A stretch of DNA of 64,000 bases from Galerina marginata (lineage: Eukaryota > Basidiomycota > Agaricomycetes > Agaricales > Galerinaceae), in assembly GCA_023014335.1 (NCBI GenBank), contig JAECYW010000003.1, positions 2,790,001 through 2,854,000 of the forward strand. The letters are read 5' to 3'. The translations under genes were made by a program, and so were the position numbers. Below, in pieces: positions 12,250 to 23,161 of this stretch. Below the pieces are notes generated by a model, which did not search any database, was not told the DNA's origin, and was given only the letters and a program-made list of their open reading frames with translations. Numbering within the stretch: position 1 is the first letter of the stretch; the number at the start of each line of letters is the position of its first letter.

Positions 12250-15200
12250 GGCAAGCTGGACGTTCAGCATTTGAGCCCCAACATCGGGTTGCAGGCTGCA
12301 GTGCGAGGGTCATAGAATGAAGGTAAGAATAATATTTGATGATATGAATTGATACTTACCTCGTTATTTTGGCAGGTTCCTGGAAATCCGACATAATGGC
12401 GGCGCTCGTGGAGGTCCTGAGGGTGCTGGGAAGGAGGTATCACGCCGTCGAACAAATGCTAAAAGCCAAAGAAAAGGTCAAGGTAAACACACATTCTAAT
12501 GATCGAAATACGTCCTCCTCACATTCTTCCGACCCAGTCTGTGCCAGTACCAGTGACGCCCGCCTCACAGCCCTCCTCTTCGAGCCTCAGTCACATCCTG
12601 TACTCCAAACCCGGTCCTCCTTGCATCCAGCTCCGTGATCGACGTGGAACGACAGGCGACAGAAACGACTACCAGAAATAGTCGAGACCGCCGTCTGTGC
12701 ATCGCTTGAATGCGGATGCTCTCGACAACCTGCAGAGGCAGAGGGCGACAAGCGAGCGGGAATGGGTAGCGTTGACGCAGGCGGCGGAGAGGATGAGAGG
12801 GGGCTGGTGTTATTTGATGACCCCGGCTGGGTGACTGCGAGCTTTCAGGAGTTGCTTCCTTTAATTTGGTTCTTCCGGTGTTTGACTCGTTTCATGCGGC
12901 AGGGAAGTGCGCCGCGGCTTGAGATGTGGGCGTGGGCGCTCGGCACTCAGGGAGGTGGATGAGCTCGCGGGTGCTGGTGCTGACGGACGATGGCGGGGAT
13001 GTTTGACGTTGATGTTGAAGTCCCGCGGTTGAGGGGTGGTTCTGAGGGTGGCTGCAAAAGAGGTGAGTAAGCATTTGATGATAGTATGAACTCGTACTCA
13101 CCTTGATATTGTGAAGATTCCCCGATGTTAATTCTACTTGACATCGCGCTCGTGGGACGTTGAGTGTCGACGATTCGAAGCCCTAGAGTCGATGGGAGGA
13201 ATGTGAGGAGCTGGATACGAGGTAAGCAAGTTTTCGCACAATAAAATAAAATAATACTAACCTTTTGATAACAACAGCTCCTCCTTCTCTTCAGCCACCC
13301 CGGAGTCGTTGACGAGCATCTACCATGCTTCACGGCGGTATCCCGGCGACGAACAAGAAACGCCCGTTTGTGTCACAATGTTGTGTACGACTCGTACCGC
13401 CGCGGGAAGGGGTGCACGGCGACCTGAGCATGCCCTGCCGAGTTGGGTGGAGGCACATAAGACGGAAGTGGAGAGAACGGGATCAACGAAGGCGCCGCGG
13501 GAGATGTTGGGAGGTGGATGGGCCACGGCGAAACCTTTGGATTCGACGTTGAAGTCCCGGGTTCAGACGAGATTCTGAGAATGACTAGAAACAAGGTAAA
13601 CAGGTATTCAATGACAATCAAAGTCGGTGCTTACGCTATTTTGACAGATCAGTCGAAATTTGATTGGGCGACTACGCTCGCCGAACGTCGCACGTCGAGC
13701 TCTTGAAGGCCAAACGCTGAGGTGGAAGTTGTGAGGGTGCTAGATACCCCTACTGAGCATGACATGTCGGGTTGGGTGTGGGCACGGAAGAACGGGGTCA
13801 ACGAGGGCGCCGCGGGAGATGTTGGCACACTCGGAGAGGTTGACGTGGCATGTCGGGTGTGTGGGAGGGTGGATGATGGACCTCTGAAGTTGATGTTGAG
13901 GTCGTCGATGGCGAGGTGCAGGCTGTGAATGAGGTAAGCAAGTAACCAATGACAATATGAAATGTTACTTACTTTGTTATTTCAACAGGTTCCTCAATAT
14001 TCAAGCTGGCGCCTGCGTTTGCGGAACGTCGCACGTCGAGCCCTGAAGCCCCATTGAAGGTCCAACACTGGTGTGGAGGTTGTTAGAGTGCTAAGAAGGG
14101 GTAGGTAAGTTCTCGAACACATATACCAACTAATACTTACTTATTTTTAGCAGCTCATACAATTTCCAGCTCCTTTGACGATGTCCTTCCACCCTCCAGC
14201 TCGGTAATCCGCTAACAAACGCAAAACGGTGCTGCTGCTGCACTCGTTCGTGTCCTTGATGGTGTGTGCGACTCGTACCGCCGCGGGAAGGTGCGACCTG
14301 GGCATGACCTGTTTGGTTGGGTGTGGGCGTAGACGAGGGAAGGGGAGCAAACGGGGTCAGTGATGACACCACGGGAGACATCAGCACTCAGGGAGGCGGA
14401 TAGCGGGTACGGGAGGTGAGACCATTGGGGTTGCTTTTGAGGTTCCCATAGTGGGATGCAGGCTGCCAGCGTGCTAGAACGAAGTAAGCAGGTATTGAAA
14501 GGCACTTTAAATTGTTACTTACCTTCTTATCTTGATAGATTCTTCAAAATTCGACCAGGATTGGAAAATGTCCTGATCAAAGGTAAGCTTTCGAAATCGT
14601 ATATGAAGAGGAATAGATAACTTACCAAACATCGAAATCTTCACTGGCAACCTTATTATGCAAACTCATCAACTAACCACCTTCAAATTCCCTCTGGAAT
14701 TACCCGCGGCATCGACGAAGATAACGGCAACGAAGCGAAACGACCCAGGGTGAGTCGTACGAATGACAGGTCCACGATCTTGAGGAATTGACGAGGGCTC
14801 GTTTGCAGCATTATTATGCAAACCAATCACGCGATGTTGAACGGTGGGTGGGTACTCGAAGAAGTCGCGGCATGCTAGGATTGACAGTAAGATCTCGAAT
14901 TTATTAGAAGAACTAAAAAACTTACCAGCTTGTCTGAAGCTCGGTGGCAACCTTATCATTCAAACCCACGACCTTTGGCGATTCGTGCAGCAGTCGAGCT
15001 TGAACAGAAGGCGGGTACTCGAAGACGAATATGAATAAGAAGGCGGGATGACCGCCATCCCGCCTCCTCAACCTCGCCATTTCACTCGCCAAAACCCCGC
15101 AGCACGCTAGCTAAACGACGGTAAGATCCTCATTCATGTAAGAAGGACTGAGAAACTTACCAACTTGTTTGAAGCTCGGTGGCAACCTTATTATGCAAAC

Positions 15201-15910
15201 TCATCAAGAACACCTCCAACCCTTCCTCTCGATCTTGAATTTCCGGTGGCGTCGACGATGGACGCGGCGAAATAGGAGAGATGACATAGGTGAGTCATGC
15301 GAACGGCGGTGTTTCGGCATTCTTGAAGGACTGACAGAGGCTCTTTGCAGCCTTTATTATGCAAACTCATCACTGAACGCTATTCGCGTGGCAGTCGAGG
15401 GTGCATGGAGAACGCGGGTGCTCGATGACAAAGACGGGACGAAGGAGAGGTTGACGACAGCCTAGAGGCTCGGTCAGTCAAGGTCATAGTCCATTACGTT
15501 AAGAAAACTCACAAGGCCCGTTCGCAGCCTTACTATGCCACCCCTCGTCATGATCCAGCTCCAAATCCATCCACGAAGCCCTTGCTCTCGTCGTATGCAG
15601 CGTGTAGGCGGGTGCCCTTCAAAGTTCAGCAAGAAGTCCTATTTTACAGCCCCGGTAAGTCGTACAAATCACGATAGATGTATAAATCGACTTACCAAAC
15701 TCATTCGCAGCCTTATTATGCAAACTCGCCGTCGCTATCGAGCACGCGGCCACACAAGACCAGAAAGAGACGATGTGCACTGCGACCGCCGACGTGTAGA
15801 CGTTTTGAGCCGTGAGCAGCGGCATGGAAGCTGCGAAGACGATGGATTGGGACATCCTGGGTTCGGTAAGTCGTGGTTATTGTGACAGAGGTATAGAAAA
15901 CTTACTAAGC
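12250..15910. repeat. Degenerate array of intron-like modules and exon-like pieces (copy 1)
   Basis: The segment is built from at least a dozen modules that begin AGGTAAG or GGTGAGT and, 30-45 bases later, carry the reverse complement of a donor (CTTACC or CTCACC). Examples start near 12316, 13061, 13218, 13595, 13932, 14103, 14481, 14582, 14886, 15120, 15653 and 15864. Many can be read as a 50-60 nt intron on either strand. Between them lie two repeated exon-like families: one marked by GTACCGCCGCGGGAAGG (13390-14300), one by CCTTATTATGCAAACTCATCA (eight times, 14651-15940). No long reading frame survives on either strand. It could be the decayed 3' part of the minus-strand CYC8-like gene or captured foreign exons. 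Confidence 0.6.
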
Positions 15911-15924
15911 CTCGTTAGCAGCCT

Positions 15925-17340
15925 TGCTTTGCAACCCCATCATCCACCCACTTGTGCATCGACGACTTGATTCGTATAGCTCGAGAATAAGCATCGAGGG
16001 TCTCACGGAACTGATTGGTCTGGAAATAGAGTGCACCAATGGAGCACCAGAAAGTTGGGTTGCGTCTTGGTAGACTGCTTGTTGATATGCTTCGTAGGCT
16101 TTGTTGTATTTTTGGCCAGCCATGTATGCTCGGCCAAGGAGGATACCAACTTTGGGCATCGGACGGATCTGAGTGGTAGGTCCGTTAACTCGTACACAAC
16201 CTGACGTATGATACAAAAACGTACCGGCTTTGAGGCTCTTGGTAAGATATTGGATGGCTAGCTCCTGGTTCTGGAAGGAGGAGCCGTCTTGATGATAGAG
16301 CCAGCCAAGTTGTTGGAGGACTTTGGCATGTCCCGGGTTCGCGTCGACGACGCACTCGTATGCATCCTTCGCTTGGAGATGCTAATGGGCTGATAAGCTA
16401 TGGCGCGGGATGGGTAAAGCGATGGACTTTACATTTTTTTGCTGCTCAAAAACGTGACCGATTTGGAACCAGATATCGGCGTGGGCAAGGCCTGGGTGGA
16501 TTGCGCAGGATGTCATCGAAGCATTCCAACGACGACCTGGTGAACTTGCCCTGTTGCTTGTAGATTATCCCTAGACGAAAGAGAATCTCGTTCTCTTTGT
16601 TAAAGGTCTAAATCTTAAATAATTAATCAAGACTGCTGTTCAAAGGTTTAGAGTCAACAGATAAACCGACCTTTACACATGCGCAAGCACTGACGCAAAG
16701 AGCTTCCTCCGCAGTTGATCGAGGATCCATATCGGTCGTAGAGAATACAATACCGTACCACAGCTTGGGGTCCTTCTGACACTGTCAAATAGTAACAAAA
16801 GGCAATGAACAGAAAGGCGAATCTACCTTTGGATTCGGCAGGAGCTAAGCGCTGGCTAATAGGCTGAATAAGCCTTTTGAAGGTCATCCTGCATGAGATA
16901 GCAAACGCCCTGGATGACAGCCGTCAGCTGTGAAGAGAAGAGTGTAATGAAAAACTACCGAGGGCACTCCATATTTCGCCGTTATCCTCCTCCAATCTGG
17001 GTACACGCTGGAAGGAATCCACTGCCTAAAGAAAAAGAAGACGCTCATCGTTTCACGCGGAAGATGAAATACGGCTCTAAAGTACCTTTGGATAATTTTC
17101 TTTGATCCGAGCGATACCCGCAACCTCAGATACGGAGGTCGGATTGTGCAGTAGCGCGTTTTCGTAGGCGGAAGGAGCTATGTTCGAGATCATCCATCTG
17201 CTCGGCAACCCGCCCTAATGCCCAGTCAGCAAACATCGCAGGATTGACGGCGTTGAAGACTGGGTGCGAGATGTGGGAGACCATCGGCGGCTGTACTCGC
17301 GGAACGTCGCTTGTCAAGCCTTTGAGGTTCACCGCTGACG
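15925..17340 (-). pseudogene. CYC8/SSN6-like TPR corepressor fragment, degenerate (copy 1)
   Basis: Same fragment as 54865-56270. Extra one-base changes are found in this copy, for example near 16141 in the YLLGRAYM block, at 16690-16790 in the LWYGIGILYDRYGS block and near 17180 in the LSAYENAL block. Confidence 0.78.
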
Positions 17341-17900
17341 TGGAGGGCGCCAGGATTGAGGTAAGTAAGATTTCAAACGTGAATACGAAGTGATACTTAC
17401 TTACCTTTAGCCGCACTTCCCCGGGACGCCTTTAATGGGGTTCTTCCGCCCTCCTGCTCGAATCCCGGTGACGAACACAAACGGATGTTGCTGCAGTCGT
17501 CCGTCTCCTCGACGGTGTGTACGATTCCTGCCGCCGCGGGGAGGGACCCACCAGCAGCCTGAGCCCGTCTGATTGGAGGTTGGCACGGAAGACGGAAAGG
17601 GAGGGAACAGTCAACGACGGCATCGCGGGAGTGGGATAGCGGGTACTTGGTATGTCGGGCAGTCGTTATCGCTGCGGGTGGCCGTCTGAGTGTACTCGCA
17701 GGTTGTAGGGAGGGAGATGAATGACACCTCCGTAAGTCTCCTCCGTCCGTTGCTGCCTCCGATTACGCGGCTGATGTCGATTTCCACTGCGTTCTCCCTA
17801 AGCTCAATCCAAATCGTGGATTCGCGGGCTATCGGTATGGGTGTCATCACGCCGCGTTCGAGGAGGGAGGTGCGGAAGGCAAGGGTGAGTTGTCTGATAC
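17341..17900. other. Second piece of the exon-like family beside CYC8 fragment (copy 1)
   Basis: An intron-like module at 17358-17412 leads into a block with CTGCCGCCGCGGGGAGGG near 17527, related to the blocks at 13390-14300 on the other side of the CYC8 fragment. On the minus strand 17850-17611 is open (ARESTIWIELRENAVEIDIS inside) but I do not recognise it. Confidence 0.45.
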
Positions 17901-18002
17901 AACTGTTGTGGGATCAATACACCTGGAGAGAATATAGATATGCAATGACTTACATTGTCTCTGCATTGCATAGGGGGGATGCAGGGTTGAATGTTTAAGG
18001 GA

Positions 18003-18029
18003 TTTCCCAAAAGCCGGATTTTTGGGAAA
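18003..18029. repeat. Perfect 10-bp inverted repeat (copy 1)
   Basis: TTTCCCAAAA at 18003-18012 is followed, after seven bases, by TTTTGGGAAA at 18020-18029. It lies about 145 bp before the dioxygenase start, outside any gene. The same hairpin is at 37467-37493 and 56933-56959. It may mark an element end or a regulatory structure. Confidence 0.55.
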
Positions 18030-18095
18030 GGATTCGCACAGAGAGAAGGAAACACAATCAACGATTCAACGCGGATGCGCGACACGACTGATACG

Positions 18096-18119
18096 GTCAC
18101 GTGACTTCACGTTGACGCG
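18096..18119 (+). promoter_or_regulatory. E-box palindrome upstream of dioxygenase gene (copy 1)
   Basis: GTCACGTGAC is a perfect 10-bp palindrome, followed directly by TTCACGTTGACGCG. It lies about 68-77 bp before the start codon at 18173. A related CACGTGACTTC sequence stands just upstream of the transposase start. CACGTG is the usual core for bHLH transcription factors, so shared control is possible but unproven. Confidence 0.5.
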
Positions 18120-18172
18120 AAATCTCAAAGTCCGTATTCACACTCTACAACTCCAATTGACACCGCGCTGAC

Positions 18173-21100
18173 ATGGATCAGGCATCTCTTGTGCTCTCTC
18201 GTCCGAGCTCTCCACGGCTATCGGGGCCTTGCAAGAACCTCACACTGACCCCGAGGTTACTCACGCTCGTCTCATCCTGGCTTTGAAGCTTCACCTGTCT
18301 ACCTCTGCCAACTTGACATCTTCAGAACCCCACTGCAATGTTTCGATTGGTGGTGATTTCGTTCCTCAAACTTCTCAGGTACAACATAGCTGTCTTATTT
18401 TACTTGATTTCACTCAATTATGATTACAACCCTGTAGAATATCCTTTCTGCCCTCCTCCCAACAGCCTGGACCACTTCAGCTACTTCGGGGTTTGATTCC
18501 CCAGCCCGGCGATCAACCCTGCCTGGACAGTCCGCGAGGCGAACTTTGGTTTGCCATCACCATCCCCTACGCCTTCACCCTCAAGACCATGGCCTTTAGC
18601 GCAATGGCCTTCGACACCCCTGGCTGCAGTGACATGGCCATCAGCATCGTTGCAGGAGCCGATGCCCATAGCTGGGTTCAGGAGCTCATCACCTTTATCT
18701 TCCTCACCACAGATGCCTTTGCCTCCTTCAGCGTTACCACCCTACTGGTACCTCCTTGGCCACTTGAATCAGAACAATTGCTACCAATTGCGTTTACCGT
18801 GTGGGCTCCAGACTGAAACACATGCCCTTTGTTGGCAATTCCATGGGTGATCCTCTGAATGATCAAGGCTCAGAGGGGTCTGCGCCGCGGCGACGTGGAA
18901 AGCACTGAGGAGTTAGAGCGCTGGCTGAGAGGCGACCTCCTCCAGATGGCGCTCATGGAAATGGACAAGGGCCTGGGTATGCTGGTGGTCACCCTGGAGG
19001 AGGAGGAGGAGGAGGAGGAGATGATGACGATGACGAGGATGACGAGGATGACGATCATGATGGGTCCTGGAGGTGGTCCGCCGCCACCGCCGCCACCGCC
19101 GCCCGCCTCCTCTGCCACCCTTTCTTCCTGTCGTGGACCCATGGTGCCCTCGAGGAGGTCTGCGGGCTCGCCTTCTTCGAGATGCAGCGGGTCGTACTCG
19201 GGCGGAAGCCCAGCAACATCGCCAATGGAACTTGGAAGAGAGATACCTCCAGCAGCCAAATCCAGAGCAAGATGAAGATGCACAAGCTCAGGAACAATCG
19301 GAACAACCGCCTGACACCACCATAGAAGAAGTTGATGGGAGTGTGGCTGGTAGTGCTCCTTCGGCTGTTTCGCTTTACCCACATGCCAGTCATGTTCCGG
19401 TCGCTGAGGAACCAGCTTGGGGCGATGATATGCGGCAGTTGATCCTTGCGGTCTTATCTATGGCCAAGACATGTCTTCCTTGTATACACCCAGTAACCCA
19501 CAAAAAGGGAGTAACAATCCTGACGAAGTTTTGAAATTCATCGTCGGGGGCAGCTTTACTGGCCCCAGTTACCCAAGGAGCTCAAAGTCAACTGTCAACA
19601 CCTCAGCCAAGTTTCCCCAACACCTCCGAACCTCTTATGGATAGCACTCTTCAGAACATTGTGCTAACTGTCAAGCGTTGTGCAGCATCAGAGATCAAGG
19701 ACGCTATTGTTCAACTTAGTTATTGGCTAAATTCAATCAAGCTTGCGTGTCTTCTGAACAAGTAGGTTTCTTTTTTCATCTTCAGAGTCGCTGAGTATAT
19801 TAATATGTTATATCTCAGGTACCTTAAAGAGAACCAAGTCTCTTCCATTACAAGTGTTTGGGCCAGCATTGAGACCTATGTCCGGCCTGCACGTTCAACC
19901 TTTGATCGGTATGTAACAGACGGTGTATATGCATGCAGACTAGCCGGTGCTGGTGAGTCTTTGTATATGTTGTACCTCCTCATTCCTTGCTCAAAGGTTC
20001 GAGTTTAGGCTCGATGTATTTTTTGGTGCTTATGGCCTGTGCCCGCGTCCGCCCACAACTTCGAAAATTGCGAGGCAATGCTTGCGGAAGTCTTGCTAAA
20101 TTTATCCGGTGCCCAACAGGTATATACTGTTTTTTTTCTAGTAATTAAATGCATATTCTTATTGTCATGATATCTTAGATTCTGCATTCGGTATTCTAGT
20201 TAAAAAGAATTGATTCCTGCCATTGCTTATCTTCGGGTGACATATCCTCTCCGGGTTAGCCTCTTTTTTCCGACGGCTTTTCTTCAAAGTTTTGCGGTTG
20301 ATCCAGAGCTTGATTGCACCGACTTAATGAGAACCGACATGTTTTTGACTCAATCTATCTGTATAAGTAAGTGTCTGTTTATTCTACACTCTTTCCTGAT
20401 CTTCTAAGCAAGATACTACAGTGATTTCACCAAAGGACGAGATTGGGACAGTTGGATCGAATGCGCTGGCTTTGTCACCGGTTCATCTTATTCCCTGAAC
20501 ACTGTTGAAGAATTACCCATGAACCAAGAGCCGCTTGTTGGCTCGTTACCGGAAAAAGTCACTGAAGTACCAATATCAGAGCCAGCAGAACCACTGGAAT
20601 TTATGCACACTGATTCTTTCCAGCCCTACCCAAACACAGAGCCACCTATCGACTTCGGTGACATTACTTTACTGGATACAAACTATAACCCCGCCTTACA
20701 GTTCAACAAGAAGCTCATCTTCAAGCGAACAGACAAGCTGGACCGCTGGCAGGTCACAGAACAAGAGCGAGCTTATGCGCGACAACCCTCACATCCGAAA
20801 GACTTGGAACAATTTAAGAAAATGGTAAATATTGGTACTTTGCCACTGTCAATTGAATGCTTATCTTGACGTAGCTCCAAAAACAACTACAGAATGGATA
20901 CAAGAAAGGTAGAAAAAAATATCTATATTTCGACAGCCGAAGACTTGATGCGTATGTTATTTCTATGTCATATTTTCATTTTATCTGATGTAAACTCCTT
21001 ATTTAGTGGGATATTCTGCATGAGAGATATCAATCAAAAGTTATCTTGGGCGGTGTGCACCAACATGCCTGACGATTTAAAGTCAACCTTATTTCCTAAG

Positions 21101-21912
21101 CTGGAGACGATCTACCCCAAGGCTCTTAAGATCACTAATACTGCGGATGAGGGTTTGGATAACGCTTTTCCTTCCTGTCATTTTACATATTGGTTTCGAT
21201 ATGGTAAAAAAGTCGGTCGTTTCAAGCAACTGTCAGTTTATCGTCACTTATTTGATGTTTTCAGGGTCACAATACGCCTTCTGGTGCCGATGTTTCTACC
21301 TTGCAAAAGGAAGGCAAGCAACCAGTCAATACCTCTCAGAATATCCCCAGAGAAAGCCGCGAGCTTAAGGAAAATTCAGCTGAGTATCAGATGTTTATTG
21401 ACGCTTTGGGGCCTGTCTTCCAATGGATTAAACAGCTTGTAAGAAACCTCTTTGGTAATACAGCATGTGTGGCTGAGATTTACTTCTAGGTGAAACAGCT
21501 GCTTCCAGATACCTTTGAATCTCTTTCGTACCTGGTTAGTTTGTTGCCAAACGGTGATACCTCGCCCGTCGACCCCTTTGCTGGCTTTGTTGTCAACATC
21601 AATGTTTCAACACGTATTCACCGTGATTGGGGTGATGAAGATATTTGTCTTGTATTGGTGCTCTCAGATTGCATTGGAGGAGAACTTTGCCTTGTGGAAC
21701 CTGGTGTTGTGTTGGCTATGCAAACAGGGGACGTTGTTATATTCAAATCTGCTGAAATATCGCATTTCAATCTGCATTACTCTGGGAAAAGAGCATCGCT
21801 TGTATTCCACACTGACAGAGCTGCTCGATCGTGGGCTAAGGATAGAGATGGTTGGGATCGCAATGTTTTCATGCGCACAATGAAGAGCCGTATACCAGAC
21901 TTTGAATTGTAG
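18173..21912 (+). CDS. TET/JBP-like dioxygenase, copy with several frameshifts
   Basis: This copy crosses the copy 1/copy 2 edge. The start codon at 18173 and the stop at 21910-21912 correspond to those of the intact copy, and the catalytic exon 21490-21912 is undamaged. One-base losses or gains occur near 18200, 18502, 19063, 19516, 19563, 20205 and 20345, so the full reading frame does not hold together as written. No large deletion or rearrangement is seen. Exon and intron layout is unchanged. Confidence 0.72.
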
Positions 21913-22291
21913 TCTCATTATAAATAGTCTTACTTGCACAGTTGCACTCAGACTTCTTTTAAGGAGAAATAGCATTCTTCAAAGCCAATCTAAAGTCCTC
22001 ATATCACTGTTAATAGTAGCTATTAATTACTGCTCTTGTTTTTCTTTTCTTTTGACGACACGCGATTGACGCGATTGACGACACGCGATTGACACAGTCA
22101 CATGATATGAGATTGTTGAGAGCATTGGATTCTTTGATCGTCTTCACACCCTGACCTACCTCATCCACTGCTGTTCCTTTCATTTCCTCTGTTTCCTCTG
22201 TATATATTCACTTTCTTGGTAGGTTCAATCCTGGGCTACTCTCCAGCTATATCTCTGCTAATGATCTAAAATCAGTATATCAGCCGTTCCC

Positions 22292-22788
22292 ATGAATATT
22301 TCATCAGAGCGGCTTATGAAGTTGGTCAAAACCAATGTTGAGACGCTTGTATGTATATCTATCTCCCAGGACATGCTAATTATGCTCATAAATCTGATAT
22401 TAGAATTGGCCCAGGCATGTATCATCTGCTGAAGAAGCTTACGAGCTCTTGAAAGACGCTTCAAATGAACGCTCAAAGTTTCTTGTTCTTCAACGCCAAC
22501 TTGTTATTCAGCTCCAAGAGGCGCAGAAGCTTGTTAACATTGTGCAGAAGCATCTGGAGAATTCGGAACTTCATACTGGCCACATCCGTTACATTATCGG
22601 CAAGAGTGGATTCCAGCTACCCTCTCAGGATAGATCGATCAATGATGATGATGACCCAATTATCCAGATACTAGGAAGTACGCAGGTCAATTTATGGTTT
22701 ACCTGCAACTGCTAACCAATGTACTGTACCAGATAAACGTTTAATCGCTATTCCAGACCATGAAAACTTGATGATTACTTTGGATTAG
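22292..22788 (+). CDS. Small putative coiled-coil protein (copy 2)
   Basis: Same three-exon gene as at 61223-61719. I see no frame-breaking difference in this copy, which contrasts with its damaged neighbours. Confidence 0.62.
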
Positions 22789-23161
22789 CCACTCCAATTA
22801 TTATGCCAGTTACGCCAAATGCCTTCTTGGATTTTTCCACTATTATTACTTCTCAGTTGTTGTTTGCAGCTCCCAGTCCATATGATCAGGGTTTCTTCTT
22901 CAAGTATATCAGTGGTTTGTATCTTGAATATGACTATGGTCCGTGCCTCATGTTTGGTCTGGCTGACACTGCAATATTTGGCCCAAAATGGACTTGTGTG
23001 GGAGTGTATTTCAGAGCGCGCTATATATTCAAAAGCGTGAAAAACGGTTGGAACTTGGTTGACTTTCACTGCCACAATCCAAGGCTTTTTGCACCGTCTC
23101 CTGCCTCTTTCTTTTTACTGTCTTCCCCTCTACGTGGGACTACTTGTCTTCTCTGCTCATT

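Larger units (their letters stand above)
1..19460. repeat. Tandem repeat unit, copy 1 (19,460 bp)
   Basis: The first 30 bases of the window recur at 19461, 38929 and 58390, and everything between follows in the same order and orientation. The boundary is only the window edge, not a biological end. The copy differs from the others mainly by one-base insertions and deletions. It carries the 3' part of a dioxygenase gene, the coiled-coil gene, the DUF6532-like gene, the transposase gene, the degenerate CYC8 region and the 5' end of the next dioxygenase gene. Confidence 0.97.

Noticed and set aside
12250..15910. A single functional multi-exon gene on either strand
   Set aside because: Intron borders are good on both strands, but exon-like pieces contain stops and do not join into a long frame in any copy.
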